Below, one piece after another: positions 15,434 to 23,843 of a DNA stretch of 45,776 bases; position 1 is the stretch's first letter; each line of letters starts with the position of its first letter. The DNA comes from Streptosporangiaceae bacterium (lineage in GTDB: Bacteria; Actinomycetota; Actinomycetes; Streptosporangiales; Streptosporangiaceae), in assembly GCA_019245115.1 (NCBI GenBank), contig JAFARZ010000424.1, positions 1 through 45,776 of the forward strand, given 5' to 3'. The notes beneath the pieces were generated by a model. That model saw only the letters and a program-made list of their open reading frames with translations, was not told the DNA's origin and searched no databases. The translations under genes and the position numbers were made by a program.

Positions 15434-16175
15434 CGATCTTCCACCCTACTCCGCCCCCTGCGCCCGCCCCCCGACGGCCCTGGACTCCGCGGCCAGCACC
15501 CGTGTGGCCCTGCGCCCGCGTGGACCCTGTGCCCGGCGTCACCCGCTCTGCGACGGATCATCCGCACCAGGCAGGCGACCACCGCTTTTGCCAGTCTATG
15601 GCCGTTTTGTAGACCACGGTTGCGGTAGACGACGTGGAAGAAAAAGGCTTCACGGAACAAAGGGTGCCGGTTTCCGGCGCCTTTCCTTCCAGAAGGCTCC
15701 GATCCTCCACGATATACCCAGCCGGGCGCCCGCTATGCGGCGATATGCGCACGTTCACCGGGCAGGCAGGCCACCTAAGCAGCAACAGCATCGCCCAAAA
15801 ACCGTAAATCTGCTTTATCGTGAAATGTCCACACGGTACGGAAAAGCCGCAGCATATAGGGTTCAAACGCGGGCCTGCCACCCGCGGAAAACGCGTGGCC
15901 AGTTTGCGGATTGAAGTCGTGGCTTCGCGGCCCTGCCGGATTGCCCCGAATGTCCGGTAAGCCTCGAGAACGCGACGCGAATAAGACGGAACATCCGTGC
16001 TGAGCGGAAATTTAATGTACGAATTCGGCGGGTAAAGTTCCGTGCAGCATGAAATTTCCGCGCTATCTGGAGCTGACGAGCAAAGGGCCTGCCCGCCACA
16101 TCTGACTGGCGGCCCCATTTGCCTGGTATGGACCCGGTCGCGCCCGGGACAACGCTCGACCGGGTCCAGCTCCGA
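15434..16175. other. Gene-free region carrying a dispersed repeat
   Basis: About 740 bp between two minus-strand genes, with no credible coding sequence. Bases 15609-15757 are a copy of the dispersed repeat that contains the terminator-like hairpin. The rest (15760-16175) is AT-richer than the genes and has no recognised motif. Confidence 0.5.
15609..15757. repeat. Dispersed intergenic repeat with hairpin, copy 2
   Basis: It aligns with 34457-34610 over ~150 bp: a shared left part (GACGACGTGGAAGAAAAAGG against GACGACGCGGAAGAAAAGGG), the hairpin at 15654-15690 with a TTT loop and 17-base arms, and a right part with CGCTATGCGGCGATATGCGC. The shorter match at 7755-7791 is a third copy. All three are intergenic. 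Confidence 0.8.
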
Positions 16176-18446
16176 TCACGACGACTGGTGCCACGCCCTC
16201 ATTCTGGCCGGCGATAACCGGTGCTCGACGAGCGGGAGGCGGCTGCCGCCGTCGTCGTAGAGACCGGCGGCCCACAGGTGACCGCCGGCGGCGGCGAGGC
16301 CGCCCAGGATGTTGCTACCGGAACCAGGCTGCGGGCTGGTCGCCACCGTCCAGGATGTGCCGGTCCCGGTGAGCACAAGCGCGACGTTGTTGTCGGTCGC
16401 CGGGTCGACGTAGGTACCGTCCGCCCAGGAGGCGCCGCCGGAGATCGCGACGCCGAACAGCTGGGTCCAGACCGAGCCGACCGACGCCGGTAGCGGAACC
16501 ACCGACCAGGACCCGTGAGCGTAGTACTCGATCAGCGGCCGGCCGCCCGCGGTGCTGTCCGCCTCACCGACCGCGTACACCTGTCCGTCCGCGTTGGCCG
16601 TGACGCCCTGGAGCAGCACCGACGCGCCAGGTATCCGTGGCAGCGACACCACCGACCACGAATGGCCGTCCCAGTGCTCGACGAGCCCGTTGTCCGGGAA
16701 CGACCCGCCGAGCTGCTGGCCCACCGCCCAGATGTCGGACGAGCTGACCGCGTACATCCCGTACAGGTGATTGCCGATCGAGCCGGGATCCGGCGTGGGC
16801 ACCACTGACCAGGAGTGACCGTTCCAGTGCTCGGCCAGCGTCTGGAACCGCCCGTCCGCGCCCTCCTGGTCGCCGGCCACCCACACATCCGATGGCGACA
16901 CCGCGGCCGCGCCGAACAGCATGTCCCGCACCGATCCGGGCTGCGGGATGTCCGCGATGGACCACTTCGCGCCGTCCCACACCTCGAGCAGGGCACGGTC
17001 CCGGTACGCGCTGTCGAGATACTCGCCGACCGCCCAGGCCTTGCCGGCCACGGCGTCTGATTTGCCTGGGCCTCCGGCCACGGCGGCCACGCCGTACAGG
17101 GAGTTGAAGTTCACCCCGGCGTTCGGCGGCCGGACCACCGTCCAGGCGTGCCCGTCGTAGTGCTCGGCGAACGCCAGCGTGGCGTCGGTATTCGAGCTGG
17201 CCGCGTCCGGCAGGTAGTTGCCGACGGCCCAGACATCGCTCGCCGATGAGCCCGCGATCGCCCCGAGGCTGTTGTCTGACTGGCCGAGCAGCTGCGCCCG
17301 CTGTACAGTCCAGCCGCCCGCGGTGGCGGTGCTCGGCGAAAGCGAAACCGGCTCCGGCGGCATTGACGGAGTCGGCGTTGGCCAGCCTAGCTCGGGCCGC
17401 ACCCTGGTCGCGACCGCCTCGGATCCGGTGACCGCGAACAGCGAGGTGTACGGCTTGACATGAGCCGTGTCACACGTGAAAGCCAGGCAGCCGAGGCCGA
17501 AGATGTGCTGGATCGTGCTCAGCGTCGAGTAGTGGTTCGCCGGCGTGGAGTCGGTCACGCCGCGCACCCCGTGGCTGCCGATCACGACCGTCACGACCTG
17601 CCCGGCGCCCGGATTGGCGTCGCAGCAGCCCGCGTTGTCGCTGCCCTCGTCGAACGTGACGATGATCGCGTTGTTGCCCTTGGCCCAGAACGAGGCGCTG
17701 GTGATCGCGCTGACCAGATGGCCGAGGTAGGCGTCGCCCACCGAGACCAGGTGCTGGTTCTGCGGGTCCTTGGCGTTCCCGCTGTCCAGGCAGTACGGCG
17801 GGTCGCCGTGCATGTCGTGGCATTCGTCGGGAACCACATAGCTGAACCGCGGCACGTCGCCGGTGCGCAGGTCCGAGGACAGATCCCCGATCGGCACCTG
17901 CCGGGACCAGTCGTGGCTGTTCCAGGATGTGGTGAAGTTCTGGATGGTGTCGTGCTTGGCCACATAGAGCGGGTCGCTGTCCGGCGTCCCGTTGCACTTG
18001 GCGGGGTAGCAGATCCCCTCGTACCCCGCGTACGGCAGCGACTGCAGATATGCCTTCCAGCTGATCCCCGCCTTGTCGAGCTGGCTGATCAGGCTCGGCG
18101 CGTTGACGGTGTTCTTCCAGTACGCGTCGTCGCTGTTGACCCCGTGGGTACTGCCGCCGAGCAGCCCGACGTAGTTCGCCTCGCTACAGCACGGGCTCAC
18201 CCCGAAGTAGTCGGTCTCCAGCCCGAACGTCCTGGCCAGGTAGTTGATGTTGGGCGCGGCCGGGTTGCCGATGATGTCGCCGTAGCCGTTGTTCTCCATC
18301 ATGACCAGGAACACGTGGTCCAGCTTCGGCGCGGCCGCGGGCCCAGGCGAATTCAGCGCAGCCTGCGCAGGCGCCGAACCCACGGCAGGCGCGAGCAGCA
18401 CGCCCGCGGCGAGTACCAACCCGGATGCAACCCGACCGAAACGCAT
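16176..18446 (-). CDS. Secreted phosphoesterase (phospholipase C/acid phosphatase family) with propeller-like repeats
   Basis: A 756-aa exported protein. ATG 18446 is preceded by GAGGAGG five bases away, so it is preferred to a TTG at 18488. The signal peptide is MRFGRVASGLVLAAGVLLAP with cleavage near AQA-AL. Residues ~45-350 match the phosphoesterase family: HVFLVMMENNGYGDIIGNP, then NHYSTLSTIQHIFGLG, with the metal-site region IIVTFDEGSDNAGCCD. The C-terminal ~380 residues contain about six repeats of the form DVWAVG ... EHWNGHSWSVVP, suggesting a beta-propeller. Two copies of a dispersed 30-bp element fall inside the gene. It probably cleaves phosphate esters outside the cell; the substrate is unknown. 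Confidence 0.8.
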   Translation of the reverse strand: MRFGRVASGLVLAAGVLLAPAVGSAPAQAALNSPGPAAAPKLDHVFLVMMENNGYGDIIGNPAAPNINYLARTFGLETDYFGVSPCCSEANYVGLLGGSTHGVNSDDAYWKNTVNAPSLISQLDKAGISWKAYLQSLPYAGYEGICYPAKCNGTPDSDPLYVAKHDTIQNFTTSWNSHDWSRQVPIGDLSSDLRTGDVPRFSYVVPDECHDMHGDPPYCLDSGNAKDPQNQHLVSVGDAYLGHLVSAITSASFWAKGNNAIIVTFDEGSDNAGCCDANPGAGQVVTVVIGSHGVRGVTDSTPANHYSTLSTIQHIFGLGCLAFTCDTAHVKPYTSLFAVTGSEAVATRVRPELGWPTPTPSMPPEPVSLSPSTATAGGWTVQRAQLLGQSDNSLGAIAGSSASDVWAVGNYLPDAASSNTDATLAFAEHYDGHAWTVVRPPNAGVNFNSLYGVAAVAGGPGKSDAVAGKAWAVGEYLDSAYRDRALLEVWDGAKWSIADIPQPGSVRDMLFGAAAVSPSDVWVAGDQEGADGRFQTLAEHWNGHSWSVVPTPDPGSIGNHLYGMYAVSSSDIWAVGQQLGGSFPDNGLVEHWDGHSWSVVSLPRIPGASVLLQGVTANADGQVYAVGEADSTAGGRPLIEYYAHGSWSVVPLPASVGSVWTQLFGVAISGGASWADGTYVDPATDNNVALVLTGTGTSWTVATSPQPGSGSNILGGLAAAGGHLWAAGLYDDGGSRLPLVEHRLSPARMRAWHQSS
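17055..17084. repeat. 30-bp coding-inserted element, copy in the phosphoesterase gene
   Basis: TTGCCTGGGCCTCCGGCCAC continuing GGC matches the consensus right half closely (one difference in the last 21 bases); the left end is diverged. On the gene's strand it encodes AGGPGKSD between the propeller-like repeats, where comparable repeats have no such residues. Confidence 0.65.
18328..18357. repeat. 30-bp coding-inserted element, copy near the signal peptide
   Basis: 26 of 30 bases match the reverse complement of the element. On the gene's strand it is read as LNSPGPAAAPK just after the predicted signal-peptide cleavage site, the same frame as the LNWPGPSAA stretch in menD (41020-41049). Confidence 0.55.
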
Positions 18447-18561
18447 CACGCGCCTCCTCGCGACTGACCGCTCCTTCGTATAAGGCAATCAAACGCGATT
18501 GAACGGAAAATGACACGAGGAAGGAGCGCGGAAGAAGCACCACCGCCGTTCTGCCAAAAGA

Positions 18562-20148
18562 TCATTGAAGATTGCCCGGGCTGACCGGGTCACCGGCGAA
18601 CTCACGTACCGCGTCCAGGTTGTCGCGGGCCGGGTACCGCGCCGCGGCCGGCCCGTCGGCGAAGGCGCGCAGCACATTCATCGTCGCCCGCCGGACGAAG
18701 GCCGGGGTTGCGCCGCCGATGCCGTGCGGCTGGTCGCCGTAGATGGCCTCGACCCAGCGCATGGTGCCGGAATTGAACACCCCCGCGCCGCCGGAGTGCG
18801 TGTAGTACGCCGAGTCGCCGTAGCTGCGGGCGCCCTGGCAGGTCAGCGGCGAGTGGGACAGCACCTGGATCGGTCGCGGCACCGGGTACGCGGGGTTCAC
18901 CCGGTCGTACTCCACGCCGACCAGATGCGGGAAGCTCGCGCCCGCGCGGACGCCCGTGCCGGCGAAGACCCAGCTCTCCGGGGCGGTCACGACGTAGGAG
19001 GCATCGACCGGATAGCCCTCGTAGGTGGTGCCGATCAGCGTCGACTCGGGATCGGGCTTCGGCGGTTCCCGCCAGTCGCTGGTGACCAGCGTGTCGTTCA
19101 CGCCGTACATCGGGTCCCTGGCGTAGCTTGTCTTGTAGCACACGATCAGCCGGTCTTCGAGCCGGGTGCGGCGGAACATCGCGTTCGCCCCGAGGAAGGC
19201 GATGTTCATCCCGGCGTCGCGGGCCGCGGTGACGCTGGCGCGTTCCGCCGGAGACCAGTATTCGTCGTGGCCGGGCGATATCAGCGCGGCAGCGCCGTCC
19301 AGCAACGCGGGGTCAGCCGCGATATCCATGCTGGTCGCGTATGCGAGCGGCAGGCCCATCTGCTCGGCGAGCTTGACGATGTTCCGCTCGTAGGTGAGGA
19401 ACATCGCCGCGCCGTCGGAGTCGTAGGGGCGGTCCAGGCTCACCGCGAGCGAACGGGACGCGTAGGCCTGGTCCGGGCCCTTGTACAGGTCATAACCGCC
19501 CCAGGTGTTGTAGGCCTGCCAGGTCGCCACGCAGTTCCTGATCACCACCTGGCCCTTCGTGCTGGGCGAGCGCACGGTAAGCGGCACGTAACGCTGCGGC
19601 CCGCCGGCCGAGTCCAGCCGCAGCAGGTACGCCCCGGGCGGCCAGTCGTCGGCGGTCACCTCGGTCACCGCGTCCCAGCCGGCGGTCACCGTGTTTGTGG
19701 TGCCGCTGACCGCTGGCTGCCGCTGGCGGCCGGCCCGCACCGGCCGCGACGTCCAGACCCGCCGCGCACCGTCGCCGCCGTACCAGCCGATTCTGAAGGC
19801 ATTTACAACGAACGAGCTGGACGATGAGCTCACATAAAGCGGAAACGATTCCCCGGGCAGGACGCTCGCCTTCCCGGCGTACCCCTCGATGTCGCGCGGG
19901 TTCCCGAGGTGGCGGATGGCCCAGTGGCGATCCCCGGCGAGCTGGTTCTCACTGACGGTCCGCCGGCGGCCGGACGCGGCCTGAGATGAACCGGTCCGCG
20001 ATGACCCCGGCGGCGACGACCCGCGCAGGCGCTTCTTGCTGTTATCAGCCTCGGTCCCCGGACGCAGGAACTTCACCGCCGCCACGGCGGCTCCCGCCGC
20101 CCCCGCGAGGGAAATCCCCAGGAACGCGCGTCTCCCGACGTTGGCCAT
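18562..20148 (-). CDS. Tat-exported N,N-dimethylformamidase beta-like protein
   Basis: A 528-aa protein with a twin-arginine signal: MANVGRRAFLGISLAGAAGA, RRAFLG being the Tat motif. A Ser/Arg-rich linker follows to ~residue 65. The rest resembles the C-terminal domain of N,N-dimethylformamidase large subunits (DMF-like, often in secreted actinobacterial proteins): GYAGKASVLPGESFPLYVSS, FRIGWYGGDGARRV, then the conserved ALISPGHDEYWSPAERASV and ESWVFAGTGV. DMFase itself hydrolyses dimethylformamide, but most actinobacterial relatives have unknown substrates. A 19-bp sequence (20032-20050) is shared with an intergenic site at 11739-11757. Divergent from the TMEM175 gene. Confidence 0.75.
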   Translation of the reverse strand: MANVGRRAFLGISLAGAAGAAVAAVKFLRPGTEADNSKKRLRGSSPPGSSRTGSSQAASGRRRTVSENQLAGDRHWAIRHLGNPRDIEGYAGKASVLPGESFPLYVSSSSSSFVVNAFRIGWYGGDGARRVWTSRPVRAGRQRQPAVSGTTNTVTAGWDAVTEVTADDWPPGAYLLRLDSAGGPQRYVPLTVRSPSTKGQVVIRNCVATWQAYNTWGGYDLYKGPDQAYASRSLAVSLDRPYDSDGAAMFLTYERNIVKLAEQMGLPLAYATSMDIAADPALLDGAAALISPGHDEYWSPAERASVTAARDAGMNIAFLGANAMFRRTRLEDRLIVCYKTSYARDPMYGVNDTLVTSDWREPPKPDPESTLIGTTYEGYPVDASYVVTAPESWVFAGTGVRAGASFPHLVGVEYDRVNPAYPVPRPIQVLSHSPLTCQGARSYGDSAYYTHSGGAGVFNSGTMRWVEAIYGDQPHGIGGATPAFVRRATMNVLRAFADGPAAARYPARDNLDAVREFAGDPVSPGNLQ

Positions 20149-20198
20149 GCCGCCAAGCCTGCCATGCGCCCGGGACGTCGCGTGAGTAAGTTTCCTGC

Positions 20199-20831
20199 AT
20201 GGACAGGTCGAGGCTCGAGGCGTTCAGCGACGGGGTGTTCGCGGTGGCGATCACGCTGCTCGCGCTCAACTTCGTGGTGGATGGTCCGGTACGGGGCCAC
20301 AACCACCTGCTGCACGACCTAGGGCTGCTGTGGCCGTCATTCCTGGCCTATCTGGTGAGCTTCTTCATGATCGGCATCATCTGGGTCAATCACCATGTAC
20401 TGGTCCGGGCGATCCGCACGGTGGACCGGACGCTGCTGTTCCTCAACCTGGTGCTGCTGCTGTTCGTGGTGCTGATCCCGTTCGCCACCTCGACCGTGGC
20501 GAGGTACAAGCTGGCCTCCACCTTGGACGGGCGCGTGTCGGTCGCGTTTTATGCCGCCGTGTTCTTCGGCATGTCGCTCGGCTTCTCCGCCATCTTCGAG
20601 TGGACGCTGCACGGAGAACGGATGCACCAGCCACTGCCGCCGGAGCAGCACTGGCCGGCCAGGATACGGTTCGTCAGCGGGGGGCTGGTGTACCTGGTGG
20701 CCTTCGGGGTGGCGCTGCTGAACGCGGTCGCCTCGTTCGTGATCATCGCCGTGGTCGCCGTGTACTACATCTTCGAGCGCACTCCCCCGGCCTCGACCCG
20801 CGCCCAAGGCACGGACGCTACGTTGGAGTAA
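20199..20831 (+). CDS. TMEM175-family potassium channel-like protein (DUF1211)
   Basis: A 210-aa membrane protein starting MDRSRLEAFSDGVFAVAITL. FSDGV in the first helix is the family signature (R/FSDxxx). Six hydrophobic segments are visible, among them PSFLAYLVSFFMIGIIWVNH, RTLLFLNLVLLLFVVLIPFA, FYAAVFFGMSLGFSAIF and GLVYLVAFGVALLNAVASFV. Bacterial TMEM175 proteins are K+-selective channels. The size fits a single-repeat bacterial member. Start: ATG 20199, 50 bp from the divergent Tat-exported protein gene. Confidence 0.85.
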   Translation: MDRSRLEAFSDGVFAVAITLLALNFVVDGPVRGHNHLLHDLGLLWPSFLAYLVSFFMIGIIWVNHHVLVRAIRTVDRTLLFLNLVLLLFVVLIPFATSTVARYKLASTLDGRVSVAFYAAVFFGMSLGFSAIFEWTLHGERMHQPLPPEQHWPARIRFVSGGLVYLVAFGVALLNAVASFVIIAVVAVYYIFERTPPASTRAQGTDATLE

Positions 20832-20888
20832 AGGAGCCACTGTTGGCCAAAGGGGGCGCGGGGGAGGGTCCCCCCGCCAAGAACCGAT

Positions 20889-20906
20889 AGTTGCTGTTAA
20901 GCAACT
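20889..20906. promoter_or_regulatory. Operator-like palindrome upstream of the first DHA2 exporter
   Basis: AGTTGCT-GTTA-AGCAACT is a perfect palindrome with 7-bp arms, 30 bp before the GTG at 20937. The palindrome at 27769-27788 before another DHA2 exporter has almost the same arms. The form (AGTTGC/GCAACT with a four-base centre) fits a MarR-like site; the regulator is not identified. Confidence 0.7.
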
Positions 20907-20936
20907 TCCTGCCGTACCGGAGTACACTTAGTTAAC

Positions 20937-22955
20937 GTGCGTGAAGCAACAGGGGCCATGAGCAGGGACGGGCGCTCGGACAAATACAAGTGGATCGCCC
21001 TGTCCAACACGACGCTGAGCATGACGATGGCCACGATCGACGCGTCGATCGTGATCATCTCGATGCCGGCGATCTTCCGCGGCATCCACCTGAATCCGCT
21101 CGCCCCCGGCAACATCACGTACCTGCTGTGGATGATCATCGGATACCTGCTCGTCCAGTCGGTGCTGGTGGTCACCCTCGGCAGGCTCGGCGACATGTTC
21201 GGCCGGGTCCGGATCTACAACCTGGGCTTCGTCGTCTTCACGCTCGCGTCGGTCGCGCTGTCGCTTGACCCCCTGACCGGTTCGTCCGGAGCGCTGTGGC
21301 TGATCATGTGGCGGTTCGCCCAGGCCTTCGGCGGCGCGATGCTGATGGCCAACTCAGCGGCCATCCTCACCGATGCCTTCCCCGCCCACCAGCGCGGGAT
21401 GGCCCTGGGCGTCAACCAGATCGCCGGCATCTCCGGCCAGTTCGTCGGCCTGCTGCTCGGCGGCGTGCTGGCCGCCTGGGACTGGCGCTCGGTGTTCTGG
21501 ATCAACGTGCCGATCGGGTTGTTCGGCACGGTGTGGGCCTACCGCAGCCTGCGTGAGATCGCCACCACCAGGCGAGCCAGCATCGACTGGATCGGGAACG
21601 TGACGTTCGCCGTCGGCCTCAGCGCGCTGCTGGTGGGGATCACCTACGGGATCCGGCCATACGGCGGGCACGCGACCGGATGGACGAACCCGTGGGTGCT
21701 GGCCGGCCTGATCGGGGGCGCTTGCGTCCTGGCGCTTTTCTGCGTGCTGGAGACCAAGATCGCCGAGCCCATGTTCCAGATGAGCCTGTTCCGCATCAGG
21801 GCGTTCGCGATGGGCAACCTGGCCAGTTTGCTGGGCGCGATCGCCCGCGGCGGACTGCAGTTCATGCTGGTCATCTGGCTGGCGGGCATCTGGCTGCCGC
21901 TGCACGGCTACGACTTCGCGCAGACCCCGCTGTGGGCGGGCATCTACATGCTGCCGCTCACCGCCGGCTTCCTGGTCGCCGGGCCCGTTTCCGGCACGCT
22001 GTCGGACCGGTACGGCCCGCGGCCGTTCGCCACCGCCGGCCTGCTCGTCGCCGCGTGCTGCTTCGTCGGCCTGATGCTGCTTCCGGTGGCGTTCCCCTAC
22101 TGGGCGTTCGCGCTGCTGATCTTCGGCAACGGCATCGGCTCAGGGCTGTTCGCCTCGCCCAACACGTCCGCGATCATGAGCAGCGTCCCGGCCCGGCACC
22201 GCGGCTCCGCTTCCGGTATGCGCTCCACCTTCCAGAACTCCGGGATGTCACTGTCGATCGGGATTTTCTTCAGCCTGATGATCGCCGGGCTCGCCTCTTC
22301 GCTCCCGCGTACCCTGACCGTCGGCCTGACCTCGCAAGGCGTTCCCGCCTCAGTGGCCGCCCAGGTCAGCCACCTCCCGCCGGTCAGCACGCTGTTCGCG
22401 GCCCTGCTCGGCTACAACCCGATACAGAACCTGCTGGGGCCCACCGGGGCCCTGACCCGGCTGCCGGCGCAGCACGCGGCGGTGCTGACCGGCAATCAGT
22501 TCTTCCCCCACCTGATCTCGGCCCCGTTCCACCATGGCCTGGTCATCGTCTTCACCGCGGCGGCGATCATGTCCGTCACCGGCGCCCTGGTGTCGCTGCT
22601 TCGCGGCAAGCGATTCTACTGGGATGACACCGCCCCCGGAGCTGGTGCCGGACGTGCCACCCCTGCAGGCGGCGCCGTACGTCCCGACCCCGCCACCGCC
22701 CCGGCCGCCGCCACCGCCCCTGCCCGGTCCCCGGCTCCCCCGCTTCCGCCGAACGGGGTCTCCCGCACCCCAGCCGGCTCCCCGTCCGCGGCCGGGCCGC
22801 CCAGCACACCCGCCCGATCGTCGGCCGCACCCGGCACCTCCGCCCGGTCGTCGTCGGCCGCACCCGGCACCTCCGCCCGGTCATCACCCGCCGCTACACC
22901 CGGCACCCCCGCCCGCCCCGCTTCTGAAGCCCCCGCCCGACATTTCCGGACTTGA
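20937..22955 (+). CDS. DHA2-type MFS drug exporter with long low-complexity tail
   Basis: A 672-aa protein. About 14 transmembrane helices lie between residues 20 and 560; motif A-like GRLGDMFGRVRIYNLGF and motif C-like GQFVGLLLGGVLAAWDWRSV are visible, as in EmrB/QacA exporters (H+ antiport of drugs). The final ~110 residues (after SLLRGKRFYWDD) are Pro/Ala/Ser-rich with tandem repeats (AAPGTSARSS twice), cytoplasmic and probably disordered. The start may be GTG 20937 or ATG 20958 (ACAGGGGCC before it). A palindromic operator lies just upstream. It follows TMEM175 by ~100 bp and has no dedicated regulator beside it. Confidence 0.85.
   Translation: MREATGAMSRDGRSDKYKWIALSNTTLSMTMATIDASIVIISMPAIFRGIHLNPLAPGNITYLLWMIIGYLLVQSVLVVTLGRLGDMFGRVRIYNLGFVVFTLASVALSLDPLTGSSGALWLIMWRFAQAFGGAMLMANSAAILTDAFPAHQRGMALGVNQIAGISGQFVGLLLGGVLAAWDWRSVFWINVPIGLFGTVWAYRSLREIATTRRASIDWIGNVTFAVGLSALLVGITYGIRPYGGHATGWTNPWVLAGLIGGACVLALFCVLETKIAEPMFQMSLFRIRAFAMGNLASLLGAIARGGLQFMLVIWLAGIWLPLHGYDFAQTPLWAGIYMLPLTAGFLVAGPVSGTLSDRYGPRPFATAGLLVAACCFVGLMLLPVAFPYWAFALLIFGNGIGSGLFASPNTSAIMSSVPARHRGSASGMRSTFQNSGMSLSIGIFFSLMIAGLASSLPRTLTVGLTSQGVPASVAAQVSHLPPVSTLFAALLGYNPIQNLLGPTGALTRLPAQHAAVLTGNQFFPHLISAPFHHGLVIVFTAAAIMSVTGALVSLLRGKRFYWDDTAPGAGAGRATPAGGAVRPDPATAPAAATAPARSPAPPLPPNGVSRTPAGSPSAAGPPSTPARSSAAPGTSARSSSAAPGTSARSSPAATPGTPARPASEAPARHFRT
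22803..22920. repeat. Tandem ~33-bp repeats in the exporter's tail
   Basis: Units containing GCCGCACCCGGCACCTCCGC and CCGGTCGTCG repeat about three times with variation. They encode the AAPGTSARSS-type peptide repeats at the C-terminus of the exporter. Length variation between strains would be expected by slippage. Confidence 0.7.
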
Positions 22956-23116
22956 GCCTGTGGCGGTTAAGGCTTGAGGTGGCGCTGTGTAGCGAACCGC
23001 CCGGCAAACGGTAGCTATTCACCAAGCGTCGTGGGCTTGTACCAGCCCGGCAGCTCCTGCGCAGGAGCCCAGGTGCACATCTCGCCACTCTCATCCCGCC
23101 TGCATCAGGGCGCGCC

Positions 23117-23170
23117 CGGATGGATGTGGCAGCGACCCGGTTACAACCGGGTCGCTGCCACATCCATCCG
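23117..23170. repeat. 54-bp perfect palindrome, copy 2
   Basis: Arms 23117-23142 and 23145-23170 are exact reverse complements over 26 bases, with only AC between. The inner part is ACCCGGTT-AC-AACCGGGT and the outer part GGATGGATGTGG. As RNA this is a very strong hairpin; as DNA a potential cruciform. It lies ~160 bp after the DHA2 exporter. Homologous to 14364-14417. Confidence 0.9.
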
Positions 23171-23305
23171 AACAAGGATCCGAATCGAACCGCTGATGCT
23201 ACCTGAATAGCCGCCGCAAACGGTACATAACGGACGCGAGATGGGCGCTCCGCCACACGAAGCCGTCCTCGCCGCGGGGCGGTCGCATCCTTCGAGAAGA
23301 CCCCA

Positions 23306-23357
23306 ACCCCGTGGTTGTCACAACCACGGGGTCAGGTGCCCATGAATGTGACATTCA
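23306..23357. repeat. Double-palindrome element, copy 1
   Basis: The first palindrome, ACCCCGTGGTTGT-C-ACAACCACGGGGT (13-bp arms), is centred on 23319. The second, TGAATGT-G-ACATTCA, is centred on 23350, 31 bp away. Both are odd-length with GTSAC cores. The copy at 34791-34844 has different arm sequences that still pair, with the same 31-bp spacing. It lies upstream of the FmdB-like gene. Confidence 0.8.
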
Positions 23358-23445
23358 AGGGGTTGGCCGGCTCACCCCCGCGCGTGCCGCCCACCGCGGA
23401 ACGCGCGCCGATTTTCTTGGTCGGACACGCGTGGTGTTACGAAGT

Positions 23446-23466
23446 AGACTCTACAACGTAGAATCT
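23446..23466. promoter_or_regulatory. Palindrome upstream of the FmdB-like gene
   Basis: AGACTCTAC (23446-23454) and GTAGAATCT (23458-23466) are inverted arms with one mismatch and a 3-bp spacer. The palindrome ends four bases before the GTG at 23471, so a bound protein would block the start of a leaderless or short-leader transcript. No regulator is assigned. Confidence 0.5.
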
Positions 23467-23470
23467 GGCT

Positions 23471-23692
23471 GTGCCGCGATATGAGTACCGGTGCCGCGCT
23501 TGCGGCGACACGTTCGAGATGAGCCGCCCGATGAGCGAGGCGTCCGCTCCGTGCCTGTGCCCCCAGGGACATGACGACACCGTCAAGCTGCTTTCCACGG
23601 TGGCCATTGGCGGCGTAGCCGGAGCCGGCGGCCCGGCGCCCCGCCCGTCCGGCGGGGGCTGCTGCGGCGGTGCCTGCGGCTGCTCCGGCTGA
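23471..23692 (+). CDS. FmdB-like zinc-ribbon protein
   Basis: A 73-aa protein. MPRYEYRCRACGDTFEMSRP is the standard FmdB-type zinc ribbon start; Cys8 and Cys11 plus the later CLCPQGHD pair make a four-Cys/His zinc site. The C-terminal third is Gly/Cys-rich (GGGCCGGACGCSG), as in many short actinobacterial members. FmdB proteins are putative regulators, with little functional proof. GTG 23471 is the only start that keeps the conserved N-terminus. Confidence 0.85.
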   Translation: MPRYEYRCRACGDTFEMSRPMSEASAPCLCPQGHDDTVKLLSTVAIGGVAGAGGPAPRPSGGGCCGGACGCSG

Positions 23693-23843
23693 CTGAAATT
23701 TTCTCTGCGTCAAACGAGCCATCGAGGGTGTCTCAGGGGGCACAGTGCTACGCCACCCCGCCTGCCTACTCTGGCTGCACGGTGGACCAGAGCCATTGGC
23801 GCGGAGGTTAGCGGAGCGCCCTGAAAGCAGGGGAGTCGGCTGT

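Noticed and set aside
18489..18561. Possible leader peptide or small gene before the phosphoesterase
   Set aside because: The stretch is 73 bp, with no start plus ribosome site combination.
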